64,000 bases of DNA from contig CAWDBD010000001.1 of the NCBI GenBank assembly GCA_963800395.1, positions 62,001 to 126,000 on the forward strand, written 5' to 3'. How positions within the stretch are numbered: the stretch's first letter is position 1; the number at the start of each line of letters is the position of its first letter. This document shows positions 1-8,754 of the stretch, in pieces. A program made the translations under genes and the position numbers. The notes under the pieces were generated by a model. That model was given only the letters and a program-made list of their open reading frames with translations. It did not search any database and was not told the origin of the DNA. This DNA comes from DASSBG01 sp963800395. GTDB lineage: Bacteria > Pseudomonadota > Gammaproteobacteria > Xanthomonadales > Rhodanobacteraceae.

Positions 1-71
1 AGCGGGTACGTATGGACATCAGCCTGATCGCTTTGGGACAGCCGCGCAGAATACCACGGCCATTTGAAATT

Positions 72-518
72 CTATTTCACGTGGATGGTGATTCGTTTCG
101 AAACCAGGGGAGGATCAAACTGCATGTGCCGGGCATCCCCAAGGTCCAGTTGCAGAGTGTGCGTGCCGGGTGCCAGTTCGAGATCTGTCTGCGTTTGTCC
201 ACCACCGAAGTGCAGGTGCTGCCCGTCTGCGGGCATGGGCATGTCGCCGGGCGGCAGCTTGTCGACATCAATCAGCAGGTGATGGTGGCCGGTCTTGTCC
301 TTTTCCACTCCAGCCGGCGCCACCCCCATGCCGTCCAGGCCGAAGCGTACGGTGAACCGCGGACCTACCGTGGCGCCATCGGCCGGGCTGATGATGTAGA
401 CGCGGGCACCGGCAGGCGCATGATGGCGTGGCAACGAAGCAGGTTGGCCAGCCGCCGCCGGGGGAGTGCACAGGGCGGTCAGCACGGTGGCGAGAAGGCT
501 GATCAGGACAGTACGCAT
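72..518 (-). CDS. DUF4399 domain-containing secreted protein
   Basis: The 148-residue protein has a Sec signal peptide at residues 1 to about 23 (basic start, hydrophobic stretch, Ala-rich cleavage region), so it is probably periplasmic. The rest matches the DUF4399 pattern as I know it: a ySPADGATV-type start, then KTGHHHLLID with a His run, then a GQHLHFGGGQT segment and a LAPGTHTLQL motif. The biochemical role of the family is not known to me; the His-rich strands could suggest metal binding, but that is inference. It is the first gene of the window and stands alone, divergent from the gene at 680. Confidence 0.8.
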   Translation of the reverse strand: MRTVLISLLATVLTALCTPPAAAGQPASLPRHHAPAGARVYIISPADGATVGPRFTVRFGLDGMGVAPAGVEKDKTGHHHLLIDVDKLPPGDMPMPADGQHLHFGGGQTQTDLELAPGTHTLQLDLGDARHMQFDPPLVSKRITIHVK

Positions 519-679
519 GTCGCGGTCTCCGGCTGCGGTGTGTGGACATTGTAACCGTTCGGGCCGTTGACTTTGCGCGCTGTTTGGCCTGAATCTTGCT
601 TCAATGTAATGTACGCGGGTGCAAGGGTTTGCGCCTTACCCCTGAAACGTTTGTTCAATCAACACGGATTTTCACGCTC

Positions 680-1816
680 ATGAAACCACTGACGCTGGCC
701 CTGACCGGTTTGGAACAAGAAGATATTACTGATTTCAGACGTGTTTTCGGCAAGCTGCGCAGTCAGCTGGAAGCTGACTGGCGGCTGGTTGATGGCCCGG
801 ATGCCGATTTGACAGTGATCGACATCGACAGCATCTACGGGCACATGGATTGGCTGAAACTGACGGGCAGCGGCATGCGCACAGCGGTATACACCTCGGC
901 GCAGTATGCGAAGGAATCGGATCTGGTCCTGTTCAAGCCGCTGAAGGCAGAAAATCTGGCAGAGATTCTCAACGCGGCAGCTACCGAACGTGCCGGCGGC
1001 GAGCTGGAAAGCGCCGCAAGCGCAGCGGCTGCTGCCGATGCGGACGTCACGCCCGTGGCTGTTGCATCGAATTCGTCCCCCAGGGCAGACCGGCACGAGC
1101 TTGCGACAGGCCCGGCCAGGCAGGAGAAAGACAGTACCGCGGCGCCGGCCCCGGCTCCGGCGGCCGCGCCCCGCGAAGTGCCCGCCGTGAAACAGGCGAA
1201 GTCGGAATCCCATGCCGAGGACACCCAGGACCTGCCACCTCCCTCGACGGAGTCGACGCGGCCTGAAACGGTGCGAGCTTGGCTTCTGTCGGGACCGCTC
1301 GATCGCTCTGTGCGCTTGTCCGTGGCTGATGATACCTGGGTTGTTGATGCCGACCGCGAGACCTACTACGGCCCGGCAAAACTGAAGTTGCTCGGTGATG
1401 CGCTGGACCAGCCGATCGAGAGTCTCAAGGACGTTGATGTGACCGAGCTGGAGAAGGCGCGCAAGGGCTCGGCCCAGCCGTTGTCACGACTTCGCTGGTA
1501 CGCGGGGCTGACATCGAGCCCGGGCAACCTGAATCCGGCGTTGCGTGCGGGCGAGAGCTACAAGCTGGCGCGCTGGCCGCAGATCGAGCGTGAATTTCCT
1601 CGCCACTTCCGTATTGCCACGGCGATGATGAAGCAGGCTGGCTCGGTGGCCGAGCTCGCGGCGGCATCCGGTGCGCCGGAGGCCGATGTGGCTGACTTCA
1701 TCAATGCCAGCCATGCCATCGGGATTGTCGAGTCCCCGGGCGTTGCCTACGATGCGCCGCACTCGGCACAATTGGGCGGTGTCATGTCGCGTTTGCGCAG
1801 TTCGCTGGGGCGCTAG
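680..1816 (+). CDS. Conserved hypothetical protein with receiver-like N-terminus
   Basis: This is a 378-residue protein if translated from the ATG at 680. An upstream in-frame start at 596 would add 28 residues that look unlike protein. Residues 1-100 look like a degenerate response-regulator receiver: LTLALTGL strand, ADLTVIDID with acidic residues, then a late LVLFKPLKAENL segment resembling the conserved Lys-Pro. Residues of about 100-197 are an Ala/Pro/Glu-rich linker. Residues 198-378 form a folded domain ending in a helix-rich part (RIATAMMKQAGSVAELAAAS) that could be a winged helix. No DNA-binding or catalytic signature is certain. I do not recognise the family; a signalling adaptor is only a guess. 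Confidence 0.75.
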   Translation: MKPLTLALTGLEQEDITDFRRVFGKLRSQLEADWRLVDGPDADLTVIDIDSIYGHMDWLKLTGSGMRTAVYTSAQYAKESDLVLFKPLKAENLAEILNAAATERAGGELESAASAAAAADADVTPVAVASNSSPRADRHELATGPARQEKDSTAAPAPAPAAAPREVPAVKQAKSESHAEDTQDLPPPSTESTRPETVRAWLLSGPLDRSVRLSVADDTWVVDADRETYYGPAKLKLLGDALDQPIESLKDVDVTELEKARKGSAQPLSRLRWYAGLTSSPGNLNPALRAGESYKLARWPQIEREFPRHFRIATAMMKQAGSVAELAAASGAPEADVADFINASHAIGIVESPGVAYDAPHSAQLGGVMSRLRSSLGR

Positions 1817-2676
1817 GCCCCGCTCGCGATGGCGCGATCCGGGTCACTGATCCAGCCGCTCCAGGACGGCGGATAAAGGCGTGAGCCGGTCAACCCGGCG
1901 TGTTCCATGGCCAGGATATTGTGGCAGGCGGTGACGCCTGAGCCACACATGTGCACGACCTGTTCCGGGCGGTAGTCGCCCAGCAGCTCGGAGAAGGTTG
2001 CGCGCAGTGTATCCGCATCCTTGAATCGCCCGTTCGGATCCAGGTTGTCCATGTACGGACGGTTGCGTGCGCCGGGGACATGGCCGGCAACGGCATCAAT
2101 GGGCTCCACCTCGCCGAGATAGCGCTCGCGGGCGCGCGCGTCGATCAGCAGGCACGAGTGGTCCTGCAGCTCCGCCTGCAACTGCTGGCTGCTGACCATG
2201 CACCGGGTATCCAGAGAGAGGTTGAATGGAGCCGGCTGCATTCGGGGCGCCGGGTTTCCGATAGGCGATGATTCTTCAGGCAGGCCAGCGTCCCGCCATG
2301 CCGCCCAGCCGCCTTCGAGCACGGCAACCTTGTCGTGGCCCGAGACGCGCAGCAGCCACCATGCACGCGCTGCGATCGCACCGCTGTGATCGTCGTATGC
2401 CACAACGGGCTTGTGCCCATCCCAGCCCAGGCGCGCAAGCGATGCTGCCAGCGACTCGGCGGTGGGCGGCGGGTGCCGCCCCAGACCGGACGCCTGGCCG
2501 GGACCCGAAAGATCTTCGTCGAGGTCGGCATAGACTGCGCCGGGAATATGCGCCGCATCATGGTCCCGGCGTCCGCGTGCCGTGTCGGCCAATTCGAAGC
2601 GACAGTCCAGGATCAGCACCTGATCCTGATCGAGTTCAGCCAGCTCCGCGGGCCGAATCAGTGTTTGCTGCTTCAT
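1813..2676 (-). CDS. sseA: 3-mercaptopyruvate sulfurtransferase (tandem rhodanese)
   Basis: The protein has two rhodanese domains and 287 residues, the usual length for the family. The N-terminal domain carries RRDHDAAHIPGAVYADLDE and lacks a catalytic cysteine. The C-terminal domain has the loop CGSGVTAC with the catalytic Cys at about 244. A CGSGVTA loop is typical of mercaptopyruvate sulfurtransferase, whereas thiosulfate sulfurtransferases carry CRxGx[R/T]. It would transfer sulfur from 3-mercaptopyruvate to thiol acceptors or cyanide. The start at 2676 was chosen because AAAGGA lies 7 nt upstream; the longer reading frame to 2880 has no such site. It is convergent with the 680-1816 gene, overlapping its end by 4 nt. 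Confidence 0.88.
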   Translation of the reverse strand: MKQQTLIRPAELAELDQDQVLILDCRFELADTARGRRDHDAAHIPGAVYADLDEDLSGPGQASGLGRHPPPTAESLAASLARLGWDGHKPVVAYDDHSGAIAARAWWLLRVSGHDKVAVLEGGWAAWRDAGLPEESSPIGNPAPRMQPAPFNLSLDTRCMVSSQQLQAELQDHSCLLIDARARERYLGEVEPIDAVAGHVPGARNRPYMDNLDPNGRFKDADTLRATFSELLGDYRPEQVVHMCGSGVTACHNILAMEHAGLTGSRLYPPSWSGWISDPDRAIASGA

Positions 2677-2937
2677 ACATGAATCCTTTGCCAAGGTGAT
2701 TTGCCGAAGTCGAACTTCAGAGCGTGGCGCCATCCAGGTCGTTCCGGTGTGGATGGCCCCTCCAACGCGGGGCTCGGGTCGCCAAGCTAGCAGTGCCCCG
2801 GAAGTGTATCGCAGCCGCGCTGAAACACCGATCCTGTCCGGCTTCTGGTTCGGGCGGGCATCCCGGCATGGGGAATGCACGCCGTTGCGAGCAGATCAGC
2901 GGCGTCGCTTGCGGGTGCCTTTTGAACCGCCATCGCG

Positions 2938-3546
2938 TCAAGGCAAGATGCCCATGCGTTGCCGCAGATTGGTCAGGATCAGTGCGGTAGCTCCCCAGAT
3001 GATGTGCCCTTCATGGTGGATTTCGCTGATGTGGCGGGGACCAACCGGGGTCTCGATGCGGCGCTGGCCGTAATTGCCGGAATCAAGCAGGTAGTTGAGC
3101 GGCACACTGAACAGCTCCGCCACTTCGTCCGGTTGTGCTTGCAGATCAGGCTGGCCGATGACGCGTGCAACCACGGGCGTGACGCAGTAGCCGCTGATGG
3201 TTTCCAGGCAATCAAGGTAGCCCAGCGCTTCGACGGCTTCCGGCGGCAGGGCGATTTCCTCATGGGCTTCGCGTATGGCTGCTGCGGCAGCGTTGGCATC
3301 GCCCGGATCGGTGCGGCCACCGGGAAAACTGACCTGGCCGGGGTGTTGGCTGAGCCCCTGGGTACGGCGAGTGAAAAGCATCTCCAGGCCGTGCTCGCCA
3401 TCGCGCAGCGCCAGCAGCACCGCTGCATCGACATGTCGCCCGCGGGGTCTGATGCCCTTGAGCATGCCCTGGTTCCAGCCCGGTGCCGAGGGCGGTTGCG
3501 ACAATGGCAAGAGGAACTGGCGCAACGCCTGCGTTTCAATGCTCAT
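2938..3546 (-). CDS. nudL: NUDIX hydrolase, CoA pyrophosphatase type
   Basis: The protein of 202 residues carries the signature of the NudL/Nudt7 branch. LFTRRTQGLSQHPGQVSFPGG (residues about 57-77) is the UPF0035 motif that precedes the NUDIX box, and the box itself reads GGRTDPGD...REAHEEI (76-98). The REAHEE glutamates bind the divalent metal. The family cleaves the pyrophosphate of CoA and its derivatives into phosphopantetheine and 3',5'-ADP. Its start overlaps the stop of the DUF1289 gene by 4 nt, so the two are translationally coupled. Confidence 0.85.
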   Translation of the reverse strand: MSIETQALRQFLLPLSQPPSAPGWNQGMLKGIRPRGRHVDAAVLLALRDGEHGLEMLFTRRTQGLSQHPGQVSFPGGRTDPGDANAAAAAIREAHEEIALPPEAVEALGYLDCLETISGYCVTPVVARVIGQPDLQAQPDEVAELFSVPLNYLLDSGNYGQRRIETPVGPRHISEIHHEGHIIWGATALILTNLRQRMGILP

Positions 3547-3737
3547 GATTGGGCTGCAGGGCGCATGGGCAGTATGTCAATCATGATGCGCCTTCGTTCA
3601 CCTTCGCTCATCTGGCTCCAGCGGACAATTTCCGGCATGCTGCGGCGGCAGCCCAGACACAATCCATCCTCATCCATGCGACAGATGCCGGTGCAGGGGC
3701 TCGAGGCCGCGGTAGTGACAGTGGTGTTCAGGTTCAT
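3543..3737 (-). CDS. DUF1289 small cysteine-rich protein
   Basis: This is a 64-residue protein with the DUF1289 pattern: SPCTGICRMDEDGLCLGCRRS, four cysteines in a C-x3-C-x7-C-x2-C arrangement, followed by EIVRWSQMSEGERRRI. The cysteines probably hold a small metal site, but the function of the family is unknown to me. It is the first gene of a two-gene minus-strand operon with the NUDIX hydrolase, linked by a 4-nt overlap at 3543-3546. Confidence 0.85.
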   Translation of the reverse strand: MNLNTTVTTAASSPCTGICRMDEDGLCLGCRRSMPEIVRWSQMSEGERRRIMIDILPMRPAAQS

Positions 3738-3809
3738 CTGTAATGGCGTGTGGCTGGCTTGGGCAGGGTCTGCGATATCATCAGCATATTTGTGCAGGGA
3801 TTATTTCAC

Positions 3810-4586
3810 ATGGGCTACCAGAATCTCGAATGCCGCGACGCCGAAGGCGTACGCCGGATCACCATCAACCGGCCGGACAAGCTCAATGCGCTTAACCGGG
3901 GCACGATCACCGAGTTGCAGGTCGCGTTCAACCAGGCACGCGACGATGATGCCGTGCGGGTGGTGGTGCTGGCCGGTGCCGGTGACAAGGCCTTCGTTGC
4001 AGGCGCCGATATTGCCGAGCTGGAAAAGCTGGATCCCGAGCAGGCGCTGGCTTTTTCGGCAGCAGGCCAGCGGCTGATGCGCAGCATCGAATTGCTGGGC
4101 AAGCCGGTACTGGCGCGTATCCAGGGCTTTGCACTCGGCGGTGGCATGGAGCTGGCCATGGCCTGTCACTGGCGTATTGCCAGTGAGCTCGCGCAGTTCG
4201 GCCAGCCCGAGATCAAGCTGGGCCTGGTGCCCGGGTTTGGCGGTACCCAGCGTCTGCGGCGACTGGCAGGGCTTGGTGCGGCGCTGGAGATGTGCCTGGG
4301 TGGTGGCAACATCAAGGCCCAGCGTGCGCAACAGTTGGGCGTGGTGACCCAGGTGGTGGCCGCAGACGAGCTGGACGCGACGGTGGATGCGCTGGCTGCC
4401 CGGCTGGCGAGTTTTTCGGCATCCGCGATGCGAGCCGTGCTGGATACCGTGCTCGAGGCGGGCGAGTGCAGTCTCGATCAGGGACTGGCCTTTGAAAGCA
4501 GGGCCTTTGCACTGCTGTTTGCCGGCGCCGACATGCGCGAAGGCACGCGTGCCTTCCTGGAGCGCCGCAAGCCCGATTTCGCCTAG
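3810..4586 (+). CDS. Enoyl-CoA hydratase (crotonase family)
   Basis: The 258-residue protein has the full crotonase layout: NRPDKLNAL near residue 20, oxyanion-hole segment GDKAFVAGADI (58-68), GFALGGGMELAMACH (107-120) and PEIKLGLVPGFGGTQRL (133-149). Glu114 and Glu134 sit where the two catalytic glutamates of true enoyl-CoA hydratases are found, so hydration of 2-enoyl-CoA in fatty-acid or amino-acid degradation is likely. The ATG at 3810 has CAGGGA about 9 nt upstream; the reading frame is open 20 codons further but without a ribosome-binding site. It is tail to tail with a second crotonase at 4603. Exact substrate is not readable from the sequence. Confidence 0.88.
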   Translation: MGYQNLECRDAEGVRRITINRPDKLNALNRGTITELQVAFNQARDDDAVRVVVLAGAGDKAFVAGADIAELEKLDPEQALAFSAAGQRLMRSIELLGKPVLARIQGFALGGGMELAMACHWRIASELAQFGQPEIKLGLVPGFGGTQRLRRLAGLGAALEMCLGGGNIKAQRAQQLGVVTQVVAADELDATVDALAARLASFSASAMRAVLDTVLEAGECSLDQGLAFESRAFALLFAGADMREGTRAFLERRKPDFA

Positions 4587-4602
4587 GTCCGCCTGACTGC
4601 AC

Positions 4603-5367
4603 TCAGCCCGATTTCGAGCGGCTCTTCAGTTGCGCCACGACCTGCTGCAGCACTGCCTGCGTTTCGGGGTGAAACCAGCCATTGAGAAAGTCGTTCACCG
4701 GCAGCGCGTCGAGATCTGCAAACGCGCCGGTCAGGTCGGCGCGTGCCATGGCACGCGTTTCCAGCATGGCACGGCGTGGCAGTTTCAGCAGTTCACGCAT
4801 CCACAGCATGGCGCGCTGCCTCACTTGCTCAACGGACGCCAGCTCATCCACCAAGCCAATCTTCCGGGCTTGTTCCGACTCCAGCATGGTCCCCGCGACC
4901 AGCAGGCGTTCTGCGGGGTAGCGACCCACCAGTCGGCGAAGGGCCAACTGGATGCAGTCGGGAACGGACAGACCGACCTGGGTCTCGTTGAGGCCGATGC
5001 GAAATGGGCCATGCGCCATCACGCGATAATCACACATGATGGCCAACACGGCGCCGCCAGCAGGGCTGTGGCCGCCAATGGCAGCCACGACCGGCACGGG
5101 CGATCGCGCCAGTGCGGCGCACAGGCGAAAGAATTCTGCCCAGAAGTCATGCATGGCATCGCGGTCCAGCGCCAGCAGCTCGGGCAGATCCAGACCTGCG
5201 GAGAACACCTTCTCCCCACCGCTGAGGATGATGCCCTGGGCTCCTTCGTTCGGCGCAGTTTCGACTGCCTGGCGCAGTACCTGCACCAGCGTGGGGTTGA
5301 GAGCGTTGACCGGCGCTCGCGCCAATTGCAGTTCGCGGATGTCCTGATGGTCAATAATGTTGAGCAT
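4603..5367 (-). CDS. Enoyl-CoA isomerase-like crotonase
   Basis: This 254-residue crotonase-fold protein resembles mitochondrial delta3,delta2-enoyl-CoA isomerase (ECI1/DCI). The segments GGHSPAGGAVLAIMCDYRVM (98-117) and IGLNETQVGLSVP (124-136) match that branch, and Glu128 in LNETQ is at the position of its single catalytic glutamate. The second glutamate expected in hydratases is replaced by the PAGG segment. It would isomerise 3-enoyl-CoA to 2-trans-enoyl-CoA during unsaturated fatty acid oxidation. It lies 35 nt downstream of rluB on the same strand and may be the last gene of the scpA-scpB-rluB operon. Confidence 0.8.
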   Translation of the reverse strand: MLNIIDHQDIRELQLARAPVNALNPTLVQVLRQAVETAPNEGAQGIILSGGEKVFSAGLDLPELLALDRDAMHDFWAEFFRLCAALARSPVPVVAAIGGHSPAGGAVLAIMCDYRVMAHGPFRIGLNETQVGLSVPDCIQLALRRLVGRYPAERLLVAGTMLESEQARKIGLVDELASVEQVRQRAMLWMRELLKLPRRAMLETRAMARADLTGAFADLDALPVNDFLNGWFHPETQAVLQQVVAQLKSRSKSG

Positions 5368-5402
5368 GGCGCTGTCCAGTGAGAGCTGCAGGTTGCAGGG
5401 GT

Positions 5403-6686
5403 CTAGTCGGGGTTGCGATTGCCCCGGTTTCCGCGGTTGCCACCGCCGCGATTGCCGGATTTGCCGCCGCCGCGATTACCGGGTTTGCCGCCGCCGGGCT
5501 TGCCGCGATTGCCGTTGCTTTGGCGCTTGCCCGGACCCGCACCGGGACGGTCATCACCGGCGAACCAGCTTCGTACCGAGGGCAGCTCCTGGCCTGGCGC
5601 GGCCTTGCGACGGGACTTGCGGCGTTTTTGTCCGCCCGGTTTGTCCGGCTTGAGGACGTTGCCGTTTATCTCCTTGCCGCCACTACCCCGGCGCCCAGCC
5701 GGCTTGCCCCGGCGTCCGGTCGATTCCGGACGCGCGGCGCGATCCCATGCCGTCAGTTCGCGACCTTCATTGTGGTAGCTGCCTGTCCATGCGGACGGTG
5801 TCTTTTCGGACGGCTTGATCTCGGTTTGCGAGCGTCGTGCGCGTCGTTGGTGTGACACGGGCTTCAGGGTGAGCGCTGGCGAGGGTTGGCCGATGCCGCC
5901 CAACTGGCGCAGCTCGTTGATCGCGCCATCCTGCAGGTCCAGGCTGTCGCCGCGTTTCAGCCTGCGTGGCAGGGTGATGCAGCCGTAGCGGATACGCTTG
6001 AGACGTGCGACATCGCAACCCAGCGCCTCGAACATGCGGCGCACTTCCCGGTTTCGCCCTTCGCGGATGACTACCCGGAACCAGGAGTGGCTGGCGTCGC
6101 TGTCGATGGCAATGACCTGCTCGAAGCGTGCTGGCCCGTCTTCCAGTTCGATGCCGGAGGTGAGCTTTTCGATGGCACCATCGGGCAGGTCCCCCTGGAC
6201 TCGACACAGGTACTCGCGATCGACTTCGCTGCTGGGATGCATCAGGGCGTTGGCCAGTTCACCGTCAGTGGTCAGAAGCAGCAGGCCGCTGGTGTTGGTG
6301 TCCAGTCGACCCACGGCAATCCAGCGCCCGCCGGGCGGGTCGGACAGCTCGTCAAACACGGTGGCGCGGCCCTCCGGGTCGTCACGCGTGGTGAGAACAC
6401 CCTCGGGCTTGTTCAGGGCGATGACACGGGCATCCTCGCGCAAGTCCGTCGCCACGACATAATCGCGACCATCAATCGCGACGCGATCGCCACCGGAAAC
6501 GCTGTTGCCGAGCTCGGCCGTTGCCCCATTCAGGCTGACCTCGCCGTCGCGAATGCGCTTTTCCAGCATGCGACGCGAGCCCAGCCCGGCGTTGGCCATG
6601 ACCTTGTGCAAGCGCTCGGTTAGGCTCTTGCGATCACTGTCCGGTTTGTTCTTCAGGGACAGCACATTGCGATCATTCGAGCTCAT
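5403..6686 (-). CDS. rluB: 23S rRNA pseudouridine synthase RluB (RsuA family)
   Basis: The protein has 427 residues. Residues about 23-70 form an S4 RNA-binding domain (RLHKVMANAGLGSRR). The catalytic domain contains GRLDTNTSGLLLLTTDGELAN, with Asp129 as the catalytic aspartate of RsuA/RluB/RluE/RluF enzymes; RluB is preferred because the gene follows scpB, a common arrangement. RluB makes pseudouridine 2605 of 23S rRNA in E. coli. Residues from about 260 form a basic tail ending in Gly/Arg/Asn-rich repeats (NRGGGKSGNRGGG), absent from E. coli RluB and probably disordered and RNA-binding. The start overlaps the scpB stop by 4 nt. Confidence 0.88.
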   Translation of the reverse strand: MSSNDRNVLSLKNKPDSDRKSLTERLHKVMANAGLGSRRMLEKRIRDGEVSLNGATAELGNSVSGGDRVAIDGRDYVVATDLREDARVIALNKPEGVLTTRDDPEGRATVFDELSDPPGGRWIAVGRLDTNTSGLLLLTTDGELANALMHPSSEVDREYLCRVQGDLPDGAIEKLTSGIELEDGPARFEQVIAIDSDASHSWFRVVIREGRNREVRRMFEALGCDVARLKRIRYGCITLPRRLKRGDSLDLQDGAINELRQLGGIGQPSPALTLKPVSHQRRARRSQTEIKPSEKTPSAWTGSYHNEGRELTAWDRAARPESTGRRGKPAGRRGSGGKEINGNVLKPDKPGGQKRRKSRRKAAPGQELPSVRSWFAGDDRPGAGPGKRQSNGNRGKPGGGKPGNRGGGKSGNRGGGNRGNRGNRNPD

Positions 6687-7429
6687 GCGCGTTCCTCCTC
6701 GTCTGCGTGGTCCACCGTTTCGGCTGGGTCATCATCTGTCAATGGGTCGTCTTGGGTAACATCGTTGCCGGCATCGTCGTCATTGCTCTTGTCGGCGGCG
6801 GTCGCGCTCGGCGCATCATCGGTCGAATCGGCTTCGATTTGTGCTGGAATGGATTGATCGCCATTCTTGAATTCAAGCTCCGGGTCGAAGTTGTCGAGGT
6901 CCCTGACTTCGGCCAGGGTCGGGAGCTCATCGAGTGACTTGAGCTTGAAGTAATCGAGAAAGGCCTTGGTGGTGCCGTACAGGGCCGGCTTGCCCGGCAC
7001 GTCCCGGTAACCGACGACGCGGATCCATTCGCGCTCTTCAAGAGTGCGCACGATACTGGTCGACACGGCGACCCCGCGGACCTGTTCGATTTCGCCGCGG
7101 GTTACGGGCTGACGGTAGGCAATCAGTGCCAGCGTTTCCAGCAGCGCGCGCGAATAGCGGGCCTGACGCTCGGCCCAGAGCCGGTTCACCCAGGGATGGT
7201 AGTCGCTACGCACCTGGTAGCGGTAGCCCGACGCCACTTCCACCAGCTCGACTCCGCGGCCCTCGCAGGCCTCGCGCAGTTGTGCCAGTGCGGCCGCGAT
7301 TTCGGACGATGCGGGAGGTGTTGTTTCGTCAAACAATGCGCCGATCTGTGCCAGGCTCAAGGGCTGGTTGGAAGCCAGCAGGGCAGCCTCGATGATGCAT
7401 TGCAGTTTCTCGGATGGTTCGGTGTCCAT
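6683..7429 (-). CDS. scpB: Segregation and condensation protein B
   Basis: This 248-residue protein is the winged-helix kleisin-interacting subunit of the SMC-ScpAB condensin. The segment LETLALIAYRQPVTRGEIEQVRGV is the ScpB hallmark, followed by EWIRVVGYRDVPGKPALYGTT. Residues after about 185 form an Asp/Ala-rich acidic tail (DDDAGNDVTQDDPLTDDD), which is longer than in many homologues and probably disordered. GGA 8 nt before the ATG serves as ribosome-binding site. It follows scpA by 22 nt and overlaps rluB, so the three genes form one operon. Confidence 0.92.
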   Translation of the reverse strand: MDTEPSEKLQCIIEAALLASNQPLSLAQIGALFDETTPPASSEIAAALAQLREACEGRGVELVEVASGYRYQVRSDYHPWVNRLWAERQARYSRALLETLALIAYRQPVTRGEIEQVRGVAVSTSIVRTLEEREWIRVVGYRDVPGKPALYGTTKAFLDYFKLKSLDELPTLAEVRDLDNFDPELEFKNGDQSIPAQIEADSTDDAPSATAADKSNDDDAGNDVTQDDPLTDDDPAETVDHADEEERA

Positions 7430-7451
7430 GAATATTCCGGTGATTCTTGCC

Positions 7452-8312
7452 TCAGACCGTCACGGCCTTGATATAGATGGGTTCCAGGGTGCCTTCCTGC
7501 ACGATCTGGATCAGTTGTTCCTTGGCCAGTTCGAGAATGGCGAGAAAGCTCACCACCACGCCCAGTCGGCCCTCATTGATGTTGAACAGCGTTTCGAAGC
7601 GGTGAAATTCACCGTTGCCAAGCGACTTCAGCACGTCACCCATGCGCTGGCGAACCGACAGTGCCTCGCGCCGGATGGCGTGATGGCCGTGCAATTGCGC
7701 CCTCAGCATGACTTCCTTGAGAGCCAGCAGCAGTTCGCGCATGTCCACCTCCGGCGGCTTCTGTTCCACGCTGCGATCGGCCACGTGGGCCTGCACCAGC
7801 GAAAAGTCGCGTTCCTGCCGGGGCAGGGCGTCCAGATCCTCGGCTGCCTTGCGAAAACGTTCGTACTCCTGCAGGCGGCGAACCAGCTCCGCACGGGGGT
7901 CCTCGCCTTCGTCCTCGTCTTCGCTGGGCATGCGTGGCAGCAGAAGGCGTGATTTCACCTCCGCGAGAATGGCGGCCATGACAAGGTACTCTGCGGCCAG
8001 CTCCAGCCTCAGAACCTGCATCATGTCGATGTAGTGCATGTATTGCCGGGTAATTTCGGCAATCGGAATATCCAGGATGTCCAGATTCTGGCGCCGGATC
8101 AGGTACAGCAGAAGATCCAGCGGTCCCTCGAAAGCTTCCAGGATCACTTCCAGCGCATCAGGCGGGATGTAGAGATCCTGCGGCATGTCCAGCACGGGTT
8201 CGCCGCGCACCACGGCCAGCGGCATTTCCTGCTGTTGCGGCAACGGCTTGAATACCGCCGCTTGCATCGCAGCCGCGCCTGACTCGACGCTCAAGAGTGC
8301 AGTGTCCGGCAT
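7452..8312 (-). CDS. scpA: Segregation and condensation protein A (kleisin)
   Basis: This 286-residue kleisin contains the diagnostic N-terminal segment EAFEGPLDLLLYLIRRQNLD with LDIPIAEITRQYMHYI, then AAEYLVMAAILAEVKSRLLLP. The C-terminal winged helix (VVSFLAILELAKEQLIQIVQEG) contacts the SMC head. ScpA bridges the SMC dimer and ScpB in chromosome segregation. The first 30 residues (to QQQEMPLAVV) are less conserved, so translation could begin at an internal Met (8267 or 8225) instead of 8312; no strong ribosome-binding site decides this. It is the first gene of scpA-scpB-rluB. Confidence 0.92.
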   Translation of the reverse strand: MPDTALLSVESGAAAMQAAVFKPLPQQQEMPLAVVRGEPVLDMPQDLYIPPDALEVILEAFEGPLDLLLYLIRRQNLDILDIPIAEITRQYMHYIDMMQVLRLELAAEYLVMAAILAEVKSRLLLPRMPSEDEDEGEDPRAELVRRLQEYERFRKAAEDLDALPRQERDFSLVQAHVADRSVEQKPPEVDMRELLLALKEVMLRAQLHGHHAIRREALSVRQRMGDVLKSLGNGEFHRFETLFNINEGRLGVVVSFLAILELAKEQLIQIVQEGTLEPIYIKAVTV

Positions 8313-8754
8313 GGCGACGGAATTCGTGGCATCATGGTCTGTTCATCGATCCGGTTGAGCCTTGCACGGCAAGGCCGATCAGTCGTCAGTCATTGAATCA
8401 GCCCGGCAGGTCCTGAAAAACGACCTCGAGGCACGGGGAGACTGGTGGCTTCAAGCGGGCAGATGGCTTGGCAGGATGATCATCGGCCTTCTGATATCTG
8501 GCAGCCAGTTTCACGCTACTGCTCGCAGATGAGCGCCAATGCGCTGCACGCGATGTTGTACCACAGCCCCTTGCGCAGCCAAGAATAAGGCTTGGGGTGC
8601 GACAAGTCCAGCATTTTCGTGCTGCTGCCAAGGCCGTGAAAGGGAATGCTCACAAGGATTTGCGCGAGGACATGGCATGAAAATTGCTTCATCCGTGTAA
8701 GGCTTGCTTGAAGGCTGGTGATCACGAGCCTGCCAGCTGTGAGGTGACCAAATT
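8313..8754. other. 442-bp intergenic region, scpA to PilZ gene
   Basis: The region separates the divergent scpA and PilZ genes and must hold promoters for both, but no strong sigma-70 match is visible. It contains one open frame worth noting, 8362-8532 (plus strand), listed separately. The rest shows no recognisable gene, RNA or repeat. Confidence 0.5.
8362..8532 (+). CDS. Possible small protein (TTG start), unproven
   Basis: A 56-codon frame opens with TTG at 8362 directly after an in-frame TGA and ends at 8532. Its translation has protein-like amphipathic and hydrophobic content (SARQVLKNDLEARGDWWLQ, then GRWLGRMIIGLLISG), including a possible membrane-associated helix near residues 30-45. 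There is no good ribosome-binding site and I recognise no family. A 19-codon frame starts at 8529 with a 4-nt overlap. It could be a real small protein, the remnant of a decayed gene or chance; confidence is low. Confidence 0.25.
   Translation: MHGKADQSSVIESARQVLKNDLEARGDWWLQAGRWLGRMIIGLLISGSQFHATARR

Noticed and set aside
12..554. 180-codon plus-strand frame at the window start
   Set aside because: Antisense to the DUF4399 gene, which has a signal peptide and family motifs.
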